Below, piece after piece: positions 10,677 through 21,366 of a stretch of DNA of 64,000 bases. The notes under the pieces are model-generated. The model had not been told where the DNA came from and did not search any database. It worked only from the letters and a program-made list of their open reading frames with translations. The DNA is taken from assembly GCA_016490735.1 (NCBI GenBank), contig JAEMWC010000195.1, forward strand, positions 975,001-1,039,000. Direction: 5' to 3'. Source of the stretch: Pachyseris speciosa. Its lineage: Eukaryota; Cnidaria; Anthozoa; Scleractinia; Pachyseridae. The position numbers and the translations under genes are program-made. Within the stretch, counting starts at the first letter, position 1. Each line of letters opens with the position of its first letter.

Positions 10677-11645
10677 TACTATGGCAAGCCAAATGTAGCA
10701 ATATTCAACTCATCTAATTTTATATTCAGTTATGTATTTTGTTTTCAACTATTGGTTTAATATTCAGCTTTTATTCAACCTTCAACACATCATTCAACAT
10801 TCAACTATTTATTCAACATTCAACGAGTCATTCAACATTCAACACATCATTCAACATTCAACTATTCATTCAACATTCAACTATTGATTCAACATTCAAC
10901 TATTGATTTAACATTCAACTATTGATTTAATATTCAACTATTCATTCAACATTCAACGCATCATTCAACATTCAACTGTTCATTCATCATTCAACACATC
11001 ATTCAACATTCAACTATTCATTCAACATTCAACGCATCATTCAACATTCAACGAGTCATTCAACCGGTCAGTATAAAAGATCGACTGTGGACTGCGGACC
11101 CGGACTGCGGACTGGGTATAAAACACGGACTGAGTATAAAATGAGGACTGAAGGCTGCAGACTAGGTACAAAACAATGTGCAAAAAGGCGGGTGTAGTCA
11201 TGGCCCACCCTATCGCCTCCCGGCAGTTGCTTTTTTTTTTTTTTTTTAACTCAGTTCATCCTGTGTAAACTGAACGTTTTCCATCAACACTCCCTGTCAT
11301 ACCAACGACTCTCTTGGTGGCGGTTCGCTCAAAATTTTCAGTGTTAAACAGACTCGTGGTAGATTGGAATCAGGAAAACCAGAATGCCGTATAAATACAA
11401 CTTTCGGGCAGCTATCAAGAGGCTATGGTCCTATTCCGTGCAGATCATCCAGCGAACTGGGTCCCAGTTTCTGTCGCTTGCGTGAACCCGCGATGGCTGA
11501 AGAATCCAAACCAGCTTGAAATAGTGTAGCATCCAAGCATGTAATACACCTGCCCGTAGCCATTATATGAAACGTAATTATTTTAATACTGAAGGCCTCA
11601 TGTTTTCCCGTCGTTGGAACCGTCGACACTGTAAAGTTTATGCAC

Positions 11646-11961
11646 ATGTCATTGGCTTCCCAGTGGGGTCATCTCCCGGGCCTACCAGGGAGACGTGGGG
11701 GACAATAAGGAGATGGATGTGATTCTTTGCCCGAGGGTAGGGGAAAATCTTGACATTGTTTTACATCACAGATTAGGGGTGGGGAAATTCACAAGTTTGA
11801 AAACGACGTCACGGGGATTTTCAGCTGAGAGGCACCTCACCCAGTGGGCTTTGTCTTGAGAGATTCCCCAACCCCCGGGGGAAATTCCTCAAGTTTGCTT
11901 GACTGATTTTACAACCCCCCTGGTTAGCCGGGGGTCGATCCCACGGGGAAGCCGATGACAT
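11646..11961. mobile_element. MITE inside the foldback element
   Basis: Inverted termini ATGTCATTGGCTTCCCAGTG at 11646 and the complement of ATGTCATCGGCTTCCCCGTG ending at 11961. 316 bp, non-coding. Confidence 0.65.
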
Positions 11962-12599
11962 ATGCATTTACGCCTGGTGGTCAGAGCACATAGATCAGGT
12001 GTTTATTCTTATATACTTTTCAAACAAAAATTGAAAGTAAGTTCAGCTCCAAGGTTTTTTTTTCTCTCCTCAATCTTTTTCTTCAAAGAACATTTAAGAA
12101 ATTGCGACAGGATACATAATTTGGGACAGCATCAACAGAATCAAATGCACGTGCATTACCGTGGGAACGGTGAACAGTGATTGGTTGAAGTTTTCCCAAA
12201 ATTTACATACCTCAGGAGACGTGATTGTCTTGGAATTTTGGAAAACATTTAATTTAAAAAGAACTAAAGGTCGAAAATATTCCGAATTCAGTTCTACCAC
12301 GAGTCTGCTTAGCAAATTTGAGCGAAACGCCGCCGAAAGAACAGAAGAGAGTCGTAGGTATGACAGATTCACGGAGAAGGTTGTTTACACAGGTTTCCAG
12401 CAATGCTGAACCGAGTGTTTTGCACTTTGTTGACAGCTGTATTAATTTCAGTTTTTTTTAATTGTTTTTCTTAGCAAGAAGACCCGTCACGCGAGATTCC
12501 CGCCATTTTTATCATATTTAGCCAATCATATTATACCTCCCTCGTGGAGTCGAACGATCCAAGAGAAAGGACCCTGTTATTGAAAACAGTATGTTCGTG

Positions 12600-12990
12600 T
12601 TTTTTGCACTGAAAAGGAAAATAATTTTACTAGGAAACATTGCAAAAATATTGAAAAACGTAAAACCATCTCGGTTAAAATTTTAAAATAGCCTGTTTTA
12701 AACGGGATTACGCCTCACAGAATTGAAAGTATATCAACAATACGATAGAGAAAGTTTGCTGTTGAAGTCTCGTTTTCGATTATATCTGATTTGTTAAGAA
12801 TGACGGTTAGTTGGCTTATATGCATCATTTATTTTCAGTTGACTAGCTAGCTTGTGCAAAGTGGAATTGCGCATTAAACTAGTTCAAAACAACTGGTAGA
12901 TGCTGTGGACATTATTTTCCTGGTGTATCTTCAAATCCAGTAGCACGCTATAATATAATAAACCCGCGGTGCGAAACACCGAGTTTTAAA
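12600..12990 (+). repeat. Dispersed repeat, copy 1
   Basis: Shares order and sequence with 62900-63215: GGGATTACGCCTCACAGAAT (second copy GGGATAACGCCGTACAGAAT), then TTCAGTTGACTAGCTAGC, then AACTAGTTCAAAACAAC and TGGTGTATCTTCAAA, ending GGTGCGAAAC. The pyrimidine-rich block before CAG resembles a splice acceptor, so it could derive from a gene or retroelement 3' region. Confidence 0.7.
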
Positions 12991-13576
12991 AAATTGACCA
13001 CCAGTAGGCCATAGGGTGGGCCATAGCCTACACCATGGCCTACGCCACGGTTTGTCCATACCTGCCTTTTGCACAGTGTTTTGTACTCAGTACGCGTTTG
13101 GTTCCTAGCCCTCCTTTTACTGCCCAGTCCGCAGTCCGCAGTCCGCAGTCCGGGTCAACAGTCCTCAATCGATCTTTTATACTGACCGGTTGAATGACTC
13201 GTTGAATGTTGAATGATGCGTTGAATGTTGAATGAATAGTTGAATGTTGAATGATGTGTTGAATGATGAATGAACAGTTGAATGTTGAATGATGCGTTGA
13301 ATGTTGAATGAATAGTTGAATATTAAATCAATAGTTGAATGTTAAATCAATAGTTGAATGTTGAATCAATAGTTGAATGTTGAATGAATAGTTGAATGTT
13401 GAATGATGTGTTGAATGTTGAATGACTCGTTGAATGTTGAATAAATAGTTGAATGTTGAATGATGTGTTGAAGGTTGAATAAAAGCTGAATATTAAACCA
13501 ATAGTTGAAAACAAAATACATAACTGAATATAAAATTAGATGAGTTGAATATTGCTACATTTGGCTTGCCATAGTA

Positions 13577-14044
13577 TGTATGTTAGCCCTTCATCAGTGG
13601 TAGGGAAAATTTCGGCTGACAAAGCTCATTGTCAAGGCAAATAAGTCACACTTCTAATGTGCGCGCGCACGAGCGCGCGGTAAATGACGCCATAAATTAT
13701 TTGCAGTAAGGATGCGCCACGCAATTGTGAGAAATCGACTGAGGAATCAGATATAATTTAAATGTATATATGCTTTATGAAATTAGAGTAGTAGTAGGAT
13801 ACCTAAAATGTGTGCAATTCCACAACAATTACAGAACATTTTACGAGAAGCCACACTATGAGCACAGTTATTGACAATACATATTAGCAAGGGAACTGAA
13901 CAACGCAAAATAACAGTACGTTAAATAACGAACTAAGCACACGTAAACCAAATATGGGCATCAGGATAATATAAAGGTTCTAAAATAACAAAGGACTGAT
14001 ACAGCGGTGTCTCTCAATCCTGGATTACTAATCTCATCTCCCGT
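13577..14044. other. Unassigned interval
   Basis: The first 40 bp resembles half of the palindrome family at 6444 (GTTAGCCCTTCATCAG). The rest is AT-rich with a GC-rich stretch at 13655-13680 (GCGCGCGCACGAGCGCGCGG). No gene is seen. Confidence 0.4.
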
Positions 14045-15540
14045 AGTATAGTACGAGGGGGGCACCGGGGTCTACTGGAAACCGAAAAACCGCTCAAAAA
14101 AGCATCCAAAACCGAAAAACCGAAGTGAATTTGGATTAAAACCGAAAACCGAATACAAAACCATCAAAACCGAAAATTTGCAGACCCGAATTTCCGAAAC
14201 TTTAATCGACCTGATACATTTGTGTTACGTGGAGGATACAGACTAAACTATGTTAATTGTGAATGTCATTTGTGAATCAACAACAACAACACCCTCATTC
14301 GCCTTGTACTTAATTACATACATATATAAATAGAGAAAAGATAATATTTGCTTGTACTTAATAAAGCCTGGAGCTGAAATAATCCTAAGATTTTCTAGCC
14401 AGTTCTCCAATCACCAGGCCCGTAGACAGGTATTTACGTGGGGAGGTGCGTTTGAGCTCTGAAGACTCGAAATGACGAGAATCAAAGGCGCGAGATGCTA
14501 GGGAGGGAGCGGGGCATGCTTCCCCGGGAAATTTTGAAAAATTGGACTGTCTACGACTACATTTTGTGCGTTTCGAAAGCCGTTACACAGAAATCAGACA
14601 GTCAAGATGAAGGTAAAAACGTCAAATATTTCTTAGTCGAAATGGATTTTGAGCTCAGAATCTTTGAGTAGTGTGCCAAGCTCAAGTCTCCTTGGACGCT
14701 TTTGGGCAAACAATTCTATCACTTCGCCCATATTGATGTCCGGGCTGTATCGTAGTGAATGTGCATTAAGCAAGCGAAGAGAGCCTTCCTTGAGCTAAGT
14801 TGGCTCTGTTGTAAGTGTGGAGCCGTCTTAGAGGCTGTTTACATGAGAAAACTCGCACCAGCGCGAGTTTCATACCGGGGTGAGTTTCATACTGGGGCGA
14901 CTTTTGCCCCGGCGCGAGTTCACACCGGTTCCCTCTCTCAGCTCTGTATTCGTTTACATGATACCTCCGAAAAATGTCATGCGGGCGCGAGTTCATACCG
15001 GTTCCTGCACCGGAGCTAGAATTTCGTTCCGGTGCGAAATCTCGCAACCCCGTATTATGTAAACGAATCCAGAACTACAAGAGGGAACCGGAGTGAACTC
15101 GCGCCGGGGCAAAAGTCGCCCCGGTATCATGCAAACACCCCTTTTTACGTGAATTCAGAGATTTGATTGAAATCTTGCAGCAATCAGTCACCTGTGGCCT
15201 CTTTTGACTGTAAAATGGTCTGACATGCGATTGCACAGTTTGTTACTTTTTTGGTTGTCAGCGGGAACTTAATGTGACATAGTAGTGTCCTAACTCATCC
15301 TGCTGGCCTTGTGAATTCCTGACATCAGTACTGATGTAAACGGTACTGATGTCGTCCGAAAAGAAACCAAAAACCGAAGACCACGTCGGATACCAGATCC
15401 GAAAACCAAATGCTATAAAAAGCAGACATCGCAAACCTTAACAGACACCAAAACCGAAAAACCGAAGTTTTATGTGCAAAAACCGAAAAACCGACCTAAA
15501 AAATGGCCAAAACCGAAAATCCCAACGCCCCCCTCTAGTA
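14045..15540. mobile_element. Element bounded by AAAACCGAAAAACCG-rich ends
   Basis: Both ends (14070-14200 and 15355-15520) are packed with AAACCGAAAAACCG-type words on the plus strand, and both borders carry a run of G or C (CGAGGGGGGCACCG and CGCCCCCCTCTAGTACC). A related end occurs in opposite orientation at 56145-56365. A MITE (14830-15142) sits inside. No coding frame was found. Confidence 0.55.
14830..15142. mobile_element. MITE with GC-rich inverted termini
   Basis: The left end reads GAGGCTGTTTACATGAG and the right end complements to AGGGGTGTTTGCATGATACC. Internal words GGCGCGAGTTCA and CCGGGGCGACTTTTGCCCC recur on both strands. GC content is clearly above the surroundings. Confidence 0.65.
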
Positions 15541-15660
15541 CCATACTTCTCAATGATAGCATTGTGGCATTTCAAGAATTTATTATATCTCTCATTTAGT
15601 ACGCGCGCTGTGATTGGTCAATTTTGCGGGCCGTATTCTACAGCACGGCCGGCTTGACTT

Positions 15661-15962
15661 TAGACTGCGAGTACAGGGGTTTCAATAAAAGCCGGTTACC
15701 GGTGGTTTACCGCCGCCTATCACGCCTCTTACCGCCGTCTATTCAGTTTGTATTTCTTTGTATTTCTTACGGCACGCTTTGTTGTCACAGCCGCCTGTTC
15801 TACCTCCAGCAGCCGCATGTAAAAACAACTTATTGAAACCCCTGGAGTAGTCTCTAATTTCGGCGCTCCCCTCGCGTCGCGACTCCTCGCAACTTGGCGC
15901 GCGCGCGTGTCTTTCGCTCGCCCCCCAATTCATCGTCGAAATTAGAGACTACTCACAGTCTA
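15661..15962. mobile_element. MULE-type MITE with 9-bp target duplication
   Basis: The terminal inverted repeat TAGACTGCGAGTAGTCTC at the left is split by the inner MITE after GAGTA; the right end complements to TAGACTGTGAGTAGTCTC, 15962. Both sides are flanked by GCTTGACTT (15652-15660 and 15963-15971). A 9-bp duplication is typical of Mutator-like elements. Confidence 0.85.
15674..15844. mobile_element. 171-bp MITE nested in the left terminus of the MULE-type MITE
   Basis: Inverted termini CAGGGGTTTCAATAA (15674) and TTATTGAAACCCCTG (ending 15844), flanked by GAGTA at 15669-15673 and 15845-15849. CAGGGG termini with a short target duplication suggest a hAT-related origin. Confidence 0.85.
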
Positions 15963-15971
15963 GCTTGACTT

Positions 15972-16764
15972 CAACTAGGTTTCTTTCCCGCGCGCCGGAT
16001 AAACCCCAGAGATATAATTAATTTCTTAGTGACCTCGTTTTCTCGGTCCGTACTGTAAAATAAATTAACGGGAAAAAAACCTGGTCCGTAACTTACAGTA
16101 CGGACCTCGATCTCGGTTAGTAAGAGGTATTTAGTCAACGATTTACGAAGCAGCGTAGATTTGAAGCCTTGGTGAAGAAGATCTGATGACAGTCGGCGAA
16201 GTCTATGTATAAAAAATAACTTCGATGTGCAAATTCTAGGATAATCTCAAGTGTTTAAGTACCCCCTTTAGCGGTAAGTTACGGCACGATTTTGGGCAGC
16301 GGTTCACACAATTGGTTCCAGACTCCCCGGCAATAGAACAAAACTTGTCAAATTCAAACATGGCGTCTGGCTTAAATTCTTTGAAGAAACGATCGACCCC
16401 ACTGTATTGTGACAGTTTTATAACAATATAAGGTGAGTTATTTCTTAAGATGCTGCCATGATCAGTAACATTTCTGTGCACCAAAATTCGTGGTTGCCTA
16501 CTACACTCTCCGTGAAGATGTATTTGTATCTGCAATGTTCAATCAGTTCGAATAAAAAAATATCGAGCTCAGGGTTTTGGAAAATGTTAAACGAAAGGGA
16601 CCATTGTTAAAAAGTCCTATGTCCAACTCGTTTGAGAGTTTTCCTAAGGTGGTAAATAGTTTCTGGAAATTTTTTATTCAAAAGATTATATATATCCTGT
16701 TTCATCATGGATGATACATAACTTTCAGGTCGAGTCTTCTTTCTCAAACGTATTTACATAGCTA
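15972..16764. other. Unassigned interval with one exon-like start
   Basis: An ATG in strong context (AACATGGCG, 16359) opens a 23-codon plus-strand frame whose TAA lies 1 nt before a consensus donor AAG/GTGAGT at 16433. The opposite strand has a 99-codon frame (16535-16236). Neither can be assigned. A CAGTACGG-type inverted pair lies near 16050-16100. Confidence 0.3.
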
Positions 16765-17818
16765 CAGTTAGTTGCCCTATTTCCGGACACTTTTTTTTGC
16801 AAAACTTTAATATCTTATCTCAAAACAACACTAACAAGGTAAAATTTAGCCACAGTGTAGCTTCCACTGCTGGTAATTAGGGCGTTAAGTTTTATTGCTT
16901 GAAGCTCTTTGGTTTCTTTGTATTAAATACATGTACTGTACACCGTTTTGCTAATGATCAGTTCCTGGTGAATTATGGGTAGATCCAGTCCTTTGTGGGG
17001 GAAAACGGTCAAAATTACAATTTCAAATTACGTCCTAAAATGGCCGTTTGCCCCCACAAAGGACTGGATCTACACACAATTCATCAGGAACTGATCATTA
17101 GCAAAATGGTGTATTCCGGAAAGACTACATCAAATTTAGTGCCCTAATTCTGGACAGGTTGCCCTATTTCCGGATTGTCGTTATGAGATAAATGCTTCAC
17201 ATAATGCTGGAGTCAAACCTATTGTTATTCAGCATTTTAACCACCGATTTTGCTTTTACAGACAAAATGATAAATTAATCACAAAGCACTTTGCAACAAC
17301 TTGCACTTTTCAACAACTTTTCCATGAATAAGGTCTTATTTCATTTTAAAAATACCTATAGTTTGCTGGGTATCGTTTGGTGCCTGGAATTAGGCACACC
17401 TCACCAAAAATGCCATTAAACTCTTTAGTAGTCTTAATGGGAGATACGAAACTGCAAACTGACAATTTTATATGCTGAAAAACCTAGTCCTTTTAGCTTC
17501 ACTTGTGTCGAAAAAAGATACAGTCTATCGTGCATTTTGCAAGAGCAGACCACTTAATTGAAAAGATATAATTAGACGCATGATATAAATCACATTCAAG
17601 AAGAAACAAAGTTTACTTATCTCAACAAAGACTTAAATCTTCCCACCTAAACAGAGCATAGCTCTGCCATGAAAAGAAAAAATGAGAGCAGACTAGTTGA
17701 TAAGTCTTCGAAACATATTGTTCGGATTTGTTTCGTTTTTACATGTACAACGAAATGCAGAATTGTAAAGTCAAAGTGTCTGGATATAGGGGTGTCCAGG
17801 AAATAGGGCAACATACTG
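16765..17818. mobile_element. Tc1/mariner-like non-autonomous element (IR/DR type)
   Basis: Ends CAGTTAGTTGCCCTATTTCC (left) and the complement of CAGTATGTTGCCCTATTTCC (right) are flanked by TA on both sides (16763-16764, 17819-17820). The word GCCCTATTTCCGGA or close variants recurs inside at about 17143 and 17160 in direct and about 17390 in inverted orientation, an inverted-repeat/direct-repeat layout. No transposase frame. Confidence 0.75.
16941..17111. mobile_element. 171-bp foldback MITE nested in the Tc1-like element
   Basis: About 70-bp arms (CACCGTTTTGCTAATGATCA and complement) around a 37-bp loop, flanked by TA (16939-16940, 17112-17113). The arms also share GGACTGGATCTAC. Confidence 0.8.
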
Positions 17819-18071
17819 TACCGTTTTTCCAAAGGTGTCTGTCTTAGTTGGTGGGAATTAGTTTTTCCCATATTTCCTGCTGGAAAAAGAATCAATGAGC
17901 TCAAATAGATAAAGTTCACACTTGTCACCTTGCTCAGCTCAAAACAATCTGCCCTTGCTCATATAAAATAACAAAATTGACTTGTCATCAACAGTCCATA
18001 ACCAGAACTGCATAAGTTAGTAAAGCTATATTTATAATCAGGTTTCACATTTCACCCTTGCTCACCATAGA

Positions 18072-18150
18072 GTCTCCAGTATCTCAGTGATTAGAGCATC
18101 CGTCTAGATCGTGGAGGGTCGTGGGTTCAAATCCCACCTGGAACTCAGAT
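18072..18150 (+). repeat. tRNA-like SINE head
   Basis: A tRNA-like fold: ATCTCAGTGATTAGAGC as D-arm with box A, anticodon-arm TCCGT/GTGGA, T-arm GTGGG/CCCAC around TTCAAAT, then CTCAGATTTTTTTCC. The acceptor stem pairs poorly and a T-rich tail follows, so I read a short SINE or tRNA pseudogene. Confidence 0.55.
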
Positions 18151-18200
18151 TTTTTTCCGTTTGGGGTTTCATGCATTTCTATCATGTTGTATTTCTTATT

Positions 18201-18386
18201 TCACTCACCTTGGAGGTCTTCAATTTCTTGTAATGATAAAAGGAGAGAAATGGCTTTCATGTCAACCTCGTTCTTGAGGACTTGAGATTCTACTGTTTGC
18301 TGAAATTTGTAAGAGCTAAAAACAGTTTGCTGCATTGGAGGGAATATCAAAGAAGTTTGATCACTATGCATACTTGTATATTCCAA
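18201..18386 (-). other. Exon-like minus-strand frame
   Basis: The minus strand encodes about 60 residues (including ESQVLKNEVDMKAISLLLSL) ending in CAAG/GTGAGT, a consensus donor. It may be an exon of an unrecognised gene or a relic. I have no partner exons. Confidence 0.3.
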
Positions 18387-18469
18387 CTCTCCCAGAATGA
18401 GATTATACTGGAGTCTACTTTATAATGAATAAGTCTCCTGGGCCGGCCAGGCTGTGTGAAAGCCAATTA

Positions 18470-18764
18470 ACCCTAATCCAAGATAAAAAATTAATGGAGG
18501 AGTTTATTTCTCTGTCCTCAAATGTTGTTCAACGCTGGTATTCTTCAAAAATTTTAGATTAGAGGACGTCAATCCTGAAAAGCAAAGAGCAGCAAAAGAA
18601 ACTTTCATAGAAAAGTTAAAAACTGCAACCAAAGGTCATGCTAATCCTGGATTAAGTTCATCGGCTTTCGAACAAACAATCCCTGGTCTCCCACACAGGT
18701 CACCAAAGCTCCCAGATGAAAGAGTTTATGGTAGCAGATTGTTCCAGGCCTTAACGACTCTATA
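18470..18764 (+). pseudogene. Frameshifted coding-like fragment, family unknown
   Basis: One plus-strand frame reads KLMEEFISLSSNVVQRWYSS and stops at TAG; the adjoining frame continues RLEDVNPEKQRAAKETFIEK and on to a TAA near 18764. The codon-like composition and the join at a run of A and T suggest a coding relic with one frameshift. I do not recognise the protein. Confidence 0.4.
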
Positions 18765-19107
18765 ATGTGAAGATTTCTGGCCTATTTTTATAGTCATTCT
18801 GGGGTCTTCTTTCTATAATTATGAGCTAATACTGAAATTCAAATTTTCCAAACATCCTAGAAATATTCATATTTGTTTCATGGCTGGATTTTTGTACACA
18901 CCCCACCTTATCTGGCACAAACTTGTACAGAAACCAAGGAAAATATGTTTTAGTCATTGTTACTGTCGGGAAGGGGCTGAGATGATTTTGTGGGAGAGGG
19001 TCAACTTCCTTTGGAAATGGTTTGGTGCATCCATGTTTTAGTGGGGGGGTGGTTAATAATGGGTGCTGGGTGCAAAAGAAAAAAAATACCAGTAATACAT
19101 ATATTTA
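18765..19107. other. Unassigned interval
   Basis: No gene or element recognised. Includes a G-run at 19040-19050. Confidence 0.4.
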
Positions 19108-19410
19108 ACAAATTAGATTATGGGCTCGAGATTTCTATTGCGTGATAGCTGATGAGGGCACAGCCCGAATCAGCTATTACATGTAGAAATCAAGAGTGAA
19201 TAATCTAATTGTTTTAGTATAAATCTACTAGTTCAGCAGTAAACAAGCAAATTATCTAAATCCTCCTCGCAGACACTTTGTAAGCACGAAGAAGTGGCCA
19301 ACATTTTGTTGACAACCGCTACTCACCATCAATCACAGAATAGATAGCAAGTAGCATAGCCAATCAGAGAATGGCATTTGTGATAGAACGCTAGTAGATT
19401 TATACTAAAG
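19108..19410. repeat. Two adjoining inverted-repeat structures
   Basis: 19108-19216 pairs AACAAATTAGATTAT with ATAATCTAATTGTTT. 19212-19408 is bounded by TTAGTATAAATCTACTAG and its complement. They may be one compound MITE. Confidence 0.6.
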
Positions 19411-20661
19411 TAATATAGTATACTCATAAAACTAAAAACTGTTAAAGTAAGCTATGAAACAGTGCCCTTTTTGTAAATCTGGCCTGGAAGTATAAGTAAG
19501 GGTTAGGTATTTGAGGAAAAACTTAACACAGGTGGGGAAGTGTTTAGTTTAAAATCTCTCATTAAGATGGTACCATATAAATCTATTGGGTCAGGAGGTA
19601 AAAATTCAACTTGCCTTCATTTTCAGTGAAATTAATTTTATAATCTATGGTCAATACTAGAAGGAAAGGGTTTTTAGTGCACTGATTTTGGAGAGAGAGA
19701 ACGTTGAATAATGTTGTCAGGGGCACCATTAATTACCATAACAGCTCTGCTAAGCCCCCACGTTTGGAAAGTCAAGCAGAACTGTTAATTATCGATGATT
19801 TGACCATTACTACCAAAAGCAATGCTATATTTTAAAAGTCTGTTACAGGTTTCCCCTCTCCCACCCAATACACTGTTGAAGGTCAGGAAAAATTGTGGGT
19901 ATAGGTTTTTAACACTGGATGTGGGGTGGGGGGAGGGGTCAGGCACATGTACTTTCAATCTCATGCAAATCTTTGTTCGGCGTGTGTGTAAAGAGCCACA
20001 AGTGCAAATTTGTCCCAAGAATTGTACGATTGTAGCTACGTCCCTGCTTATTAGGGACAGGGGGCTAATTACAAAATTTGACTTTCAAAGGAGGGCTTAA
20101 TGAACCTTTAACAGTTCATTCAGTAATTTATAATTATTATATCAACAGGATTTATTCTCACTGACAGGAATTGGCCACCAACTGTCATGAGCTTAGACAG
20201 GATTCATTTGAAATCTCTAGGAATATTTTGTGAACAAGGAAACAAATTTATTACATTCAGAATTTAGCATGGTTTGTTGAAAAAATGATAACGGATGCAG
20301 GCTCTTTGACATTTGTGGTTTTTAGTTAAGAATAATCAGCTGAGCCCCACTCCACGAACTGTTATCTCCATCTAGGCAGGTGCAACAGGGCATTAACAAG
20401 CTAGCAGCTGAGAATTGCCCCACCAATTATTTTAAACTTCATGGGCCGTTATTTTCAGCAAAACTAGGTAATTCCGATTCACCTTCCAAAACCAACGCCC
20501 AGAAAACAGGATCTTGTGGCATTATTAATGTGTCAAGGATTTTTGCTTACAAGGAACAAGCTGTGATTGCTGGGGGTGAGGGTGGGGGTGGGACTGGGGA
20601 AGTGTGTTGTTCAGTTGGAACAGGTTTTGTTGACTAGGTGCTGGAAGACCCTATACTGGAA
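19411..20661. other. Unassigned interval
   Basis: No supportable gene. Short frames on both strands lack splice or family signals. G-rich patches occur at 19920-19940 and 20570-20600. Confidence 0.4.
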
Positions 20662-21009
20662 GAATTGAAGGGCTGAGAGCATAACCGACCTATATCGAAT
20701 TTTAGGTCGTTGTTTGATTTTGCGCGGATTTGTCCAAATGTCTGCATGTGAAACTGCAATTCGATTGAAAAACATTGTCTGTTTTTTTTTCCCGATTTTT
20801 TTCGTTTTTGAGATATAATGTATGTAAAAAAGGCGTTTTTCCTTGCGTACACAAAGAAACCAACCTTCCACGAGAGTGGTTTGCAAATTGCATTACATCT
20901 TCTTTCAATCGAATTGCAGTTGACATGCAAAAATTCGGACAAATCCAAGCAAAATCGAAAAACGACCTAAAATTCGACATAGGTCGGTTATACCCTCAGC
21001 CCTTCAATT
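20662..21009. mobile_element. Foldback MITE with about 105-bp arms
   Basis: The left arm begins AATTGAAGGGCTGAGAGCAT and pairs with the right arm ending CCCTCAGCCCTTCAATT. Shared inner blocks include TCGAATTTTAGGTCGTT and AACTGCAATTCGATTGAA. Overlapping frames on both strands come from the palindrome. Confidence 0.85.
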
Positions 21010-21075
21010 GTAAACCGCCATGACACTATGTTATATGTGCGGTATATACCATTGCTATTACCATTATCATTGAAA
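21010..21075 (-). repeat. Dispersed repeat fragment
   Basis: GTAAACCGCCATGACACTAT with TGTGCGGTATATACCATT is the reverse complement, with a few changes, of 63235-63303. It directly abuts the foldback MITE. Confidence 0.6.
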
Positions 21076-21366
21076 TAGATGTTTTCGGTTTTGCTCTGTA
21101 AAAATAGAAGTCTGCACGAGCTACTACTCTTACGCTGATATGAAGCTTTTTGATAACAGCTTAAAACGACAGCCAACATCCTGCTTGAATGTGAATAAAT
21201 GGCTTCGTTTGACTTGTACCTTAACGTTGCTCTTGTGCTCCGTACTTCACGTTAGACGGACAGTATTATCTGTTGGTCCATCGTTAATTTACTGTAATGT
21301 GTTGAATTTGTTGATAAATTATGTTTGTTATTTTTTTGATAAATTATTTTTTTATTCTCCCTCAAG

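Larger units (their letters stand above)
10677..13576. mobile_element. 2.9-kb foldback element with long, internally repetitive inverted arms
   Basis: The outer ends are exact inverted copies (TACTATGGCAAGCCAAATGT at 10677; its complement ends at 13576). Each arm, about 500 bp, carries some 25 tandem units of ATTCAACATTCAACTATTC type, then a GGACTGCGGACT block and a GCCATGGCC-like block near 11200 and 13020. The roughly 1.8-kb centre holds an inner MITE (11646-11961) and a dispersed repeat (12600-12990). No transposase frame was found. Confidence 0.85.

Noticed and set aside
14759..15062. Overlapping 60-93-codon frames on both strands
   Set aside because: They lie within a GC-rich MITE whose ends and inner words are inverted repeats.
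20611..21023. Several frames of 80-104 codons on both strands
   Set aside because: All fall inside the foldback MITE at 20662-21009.
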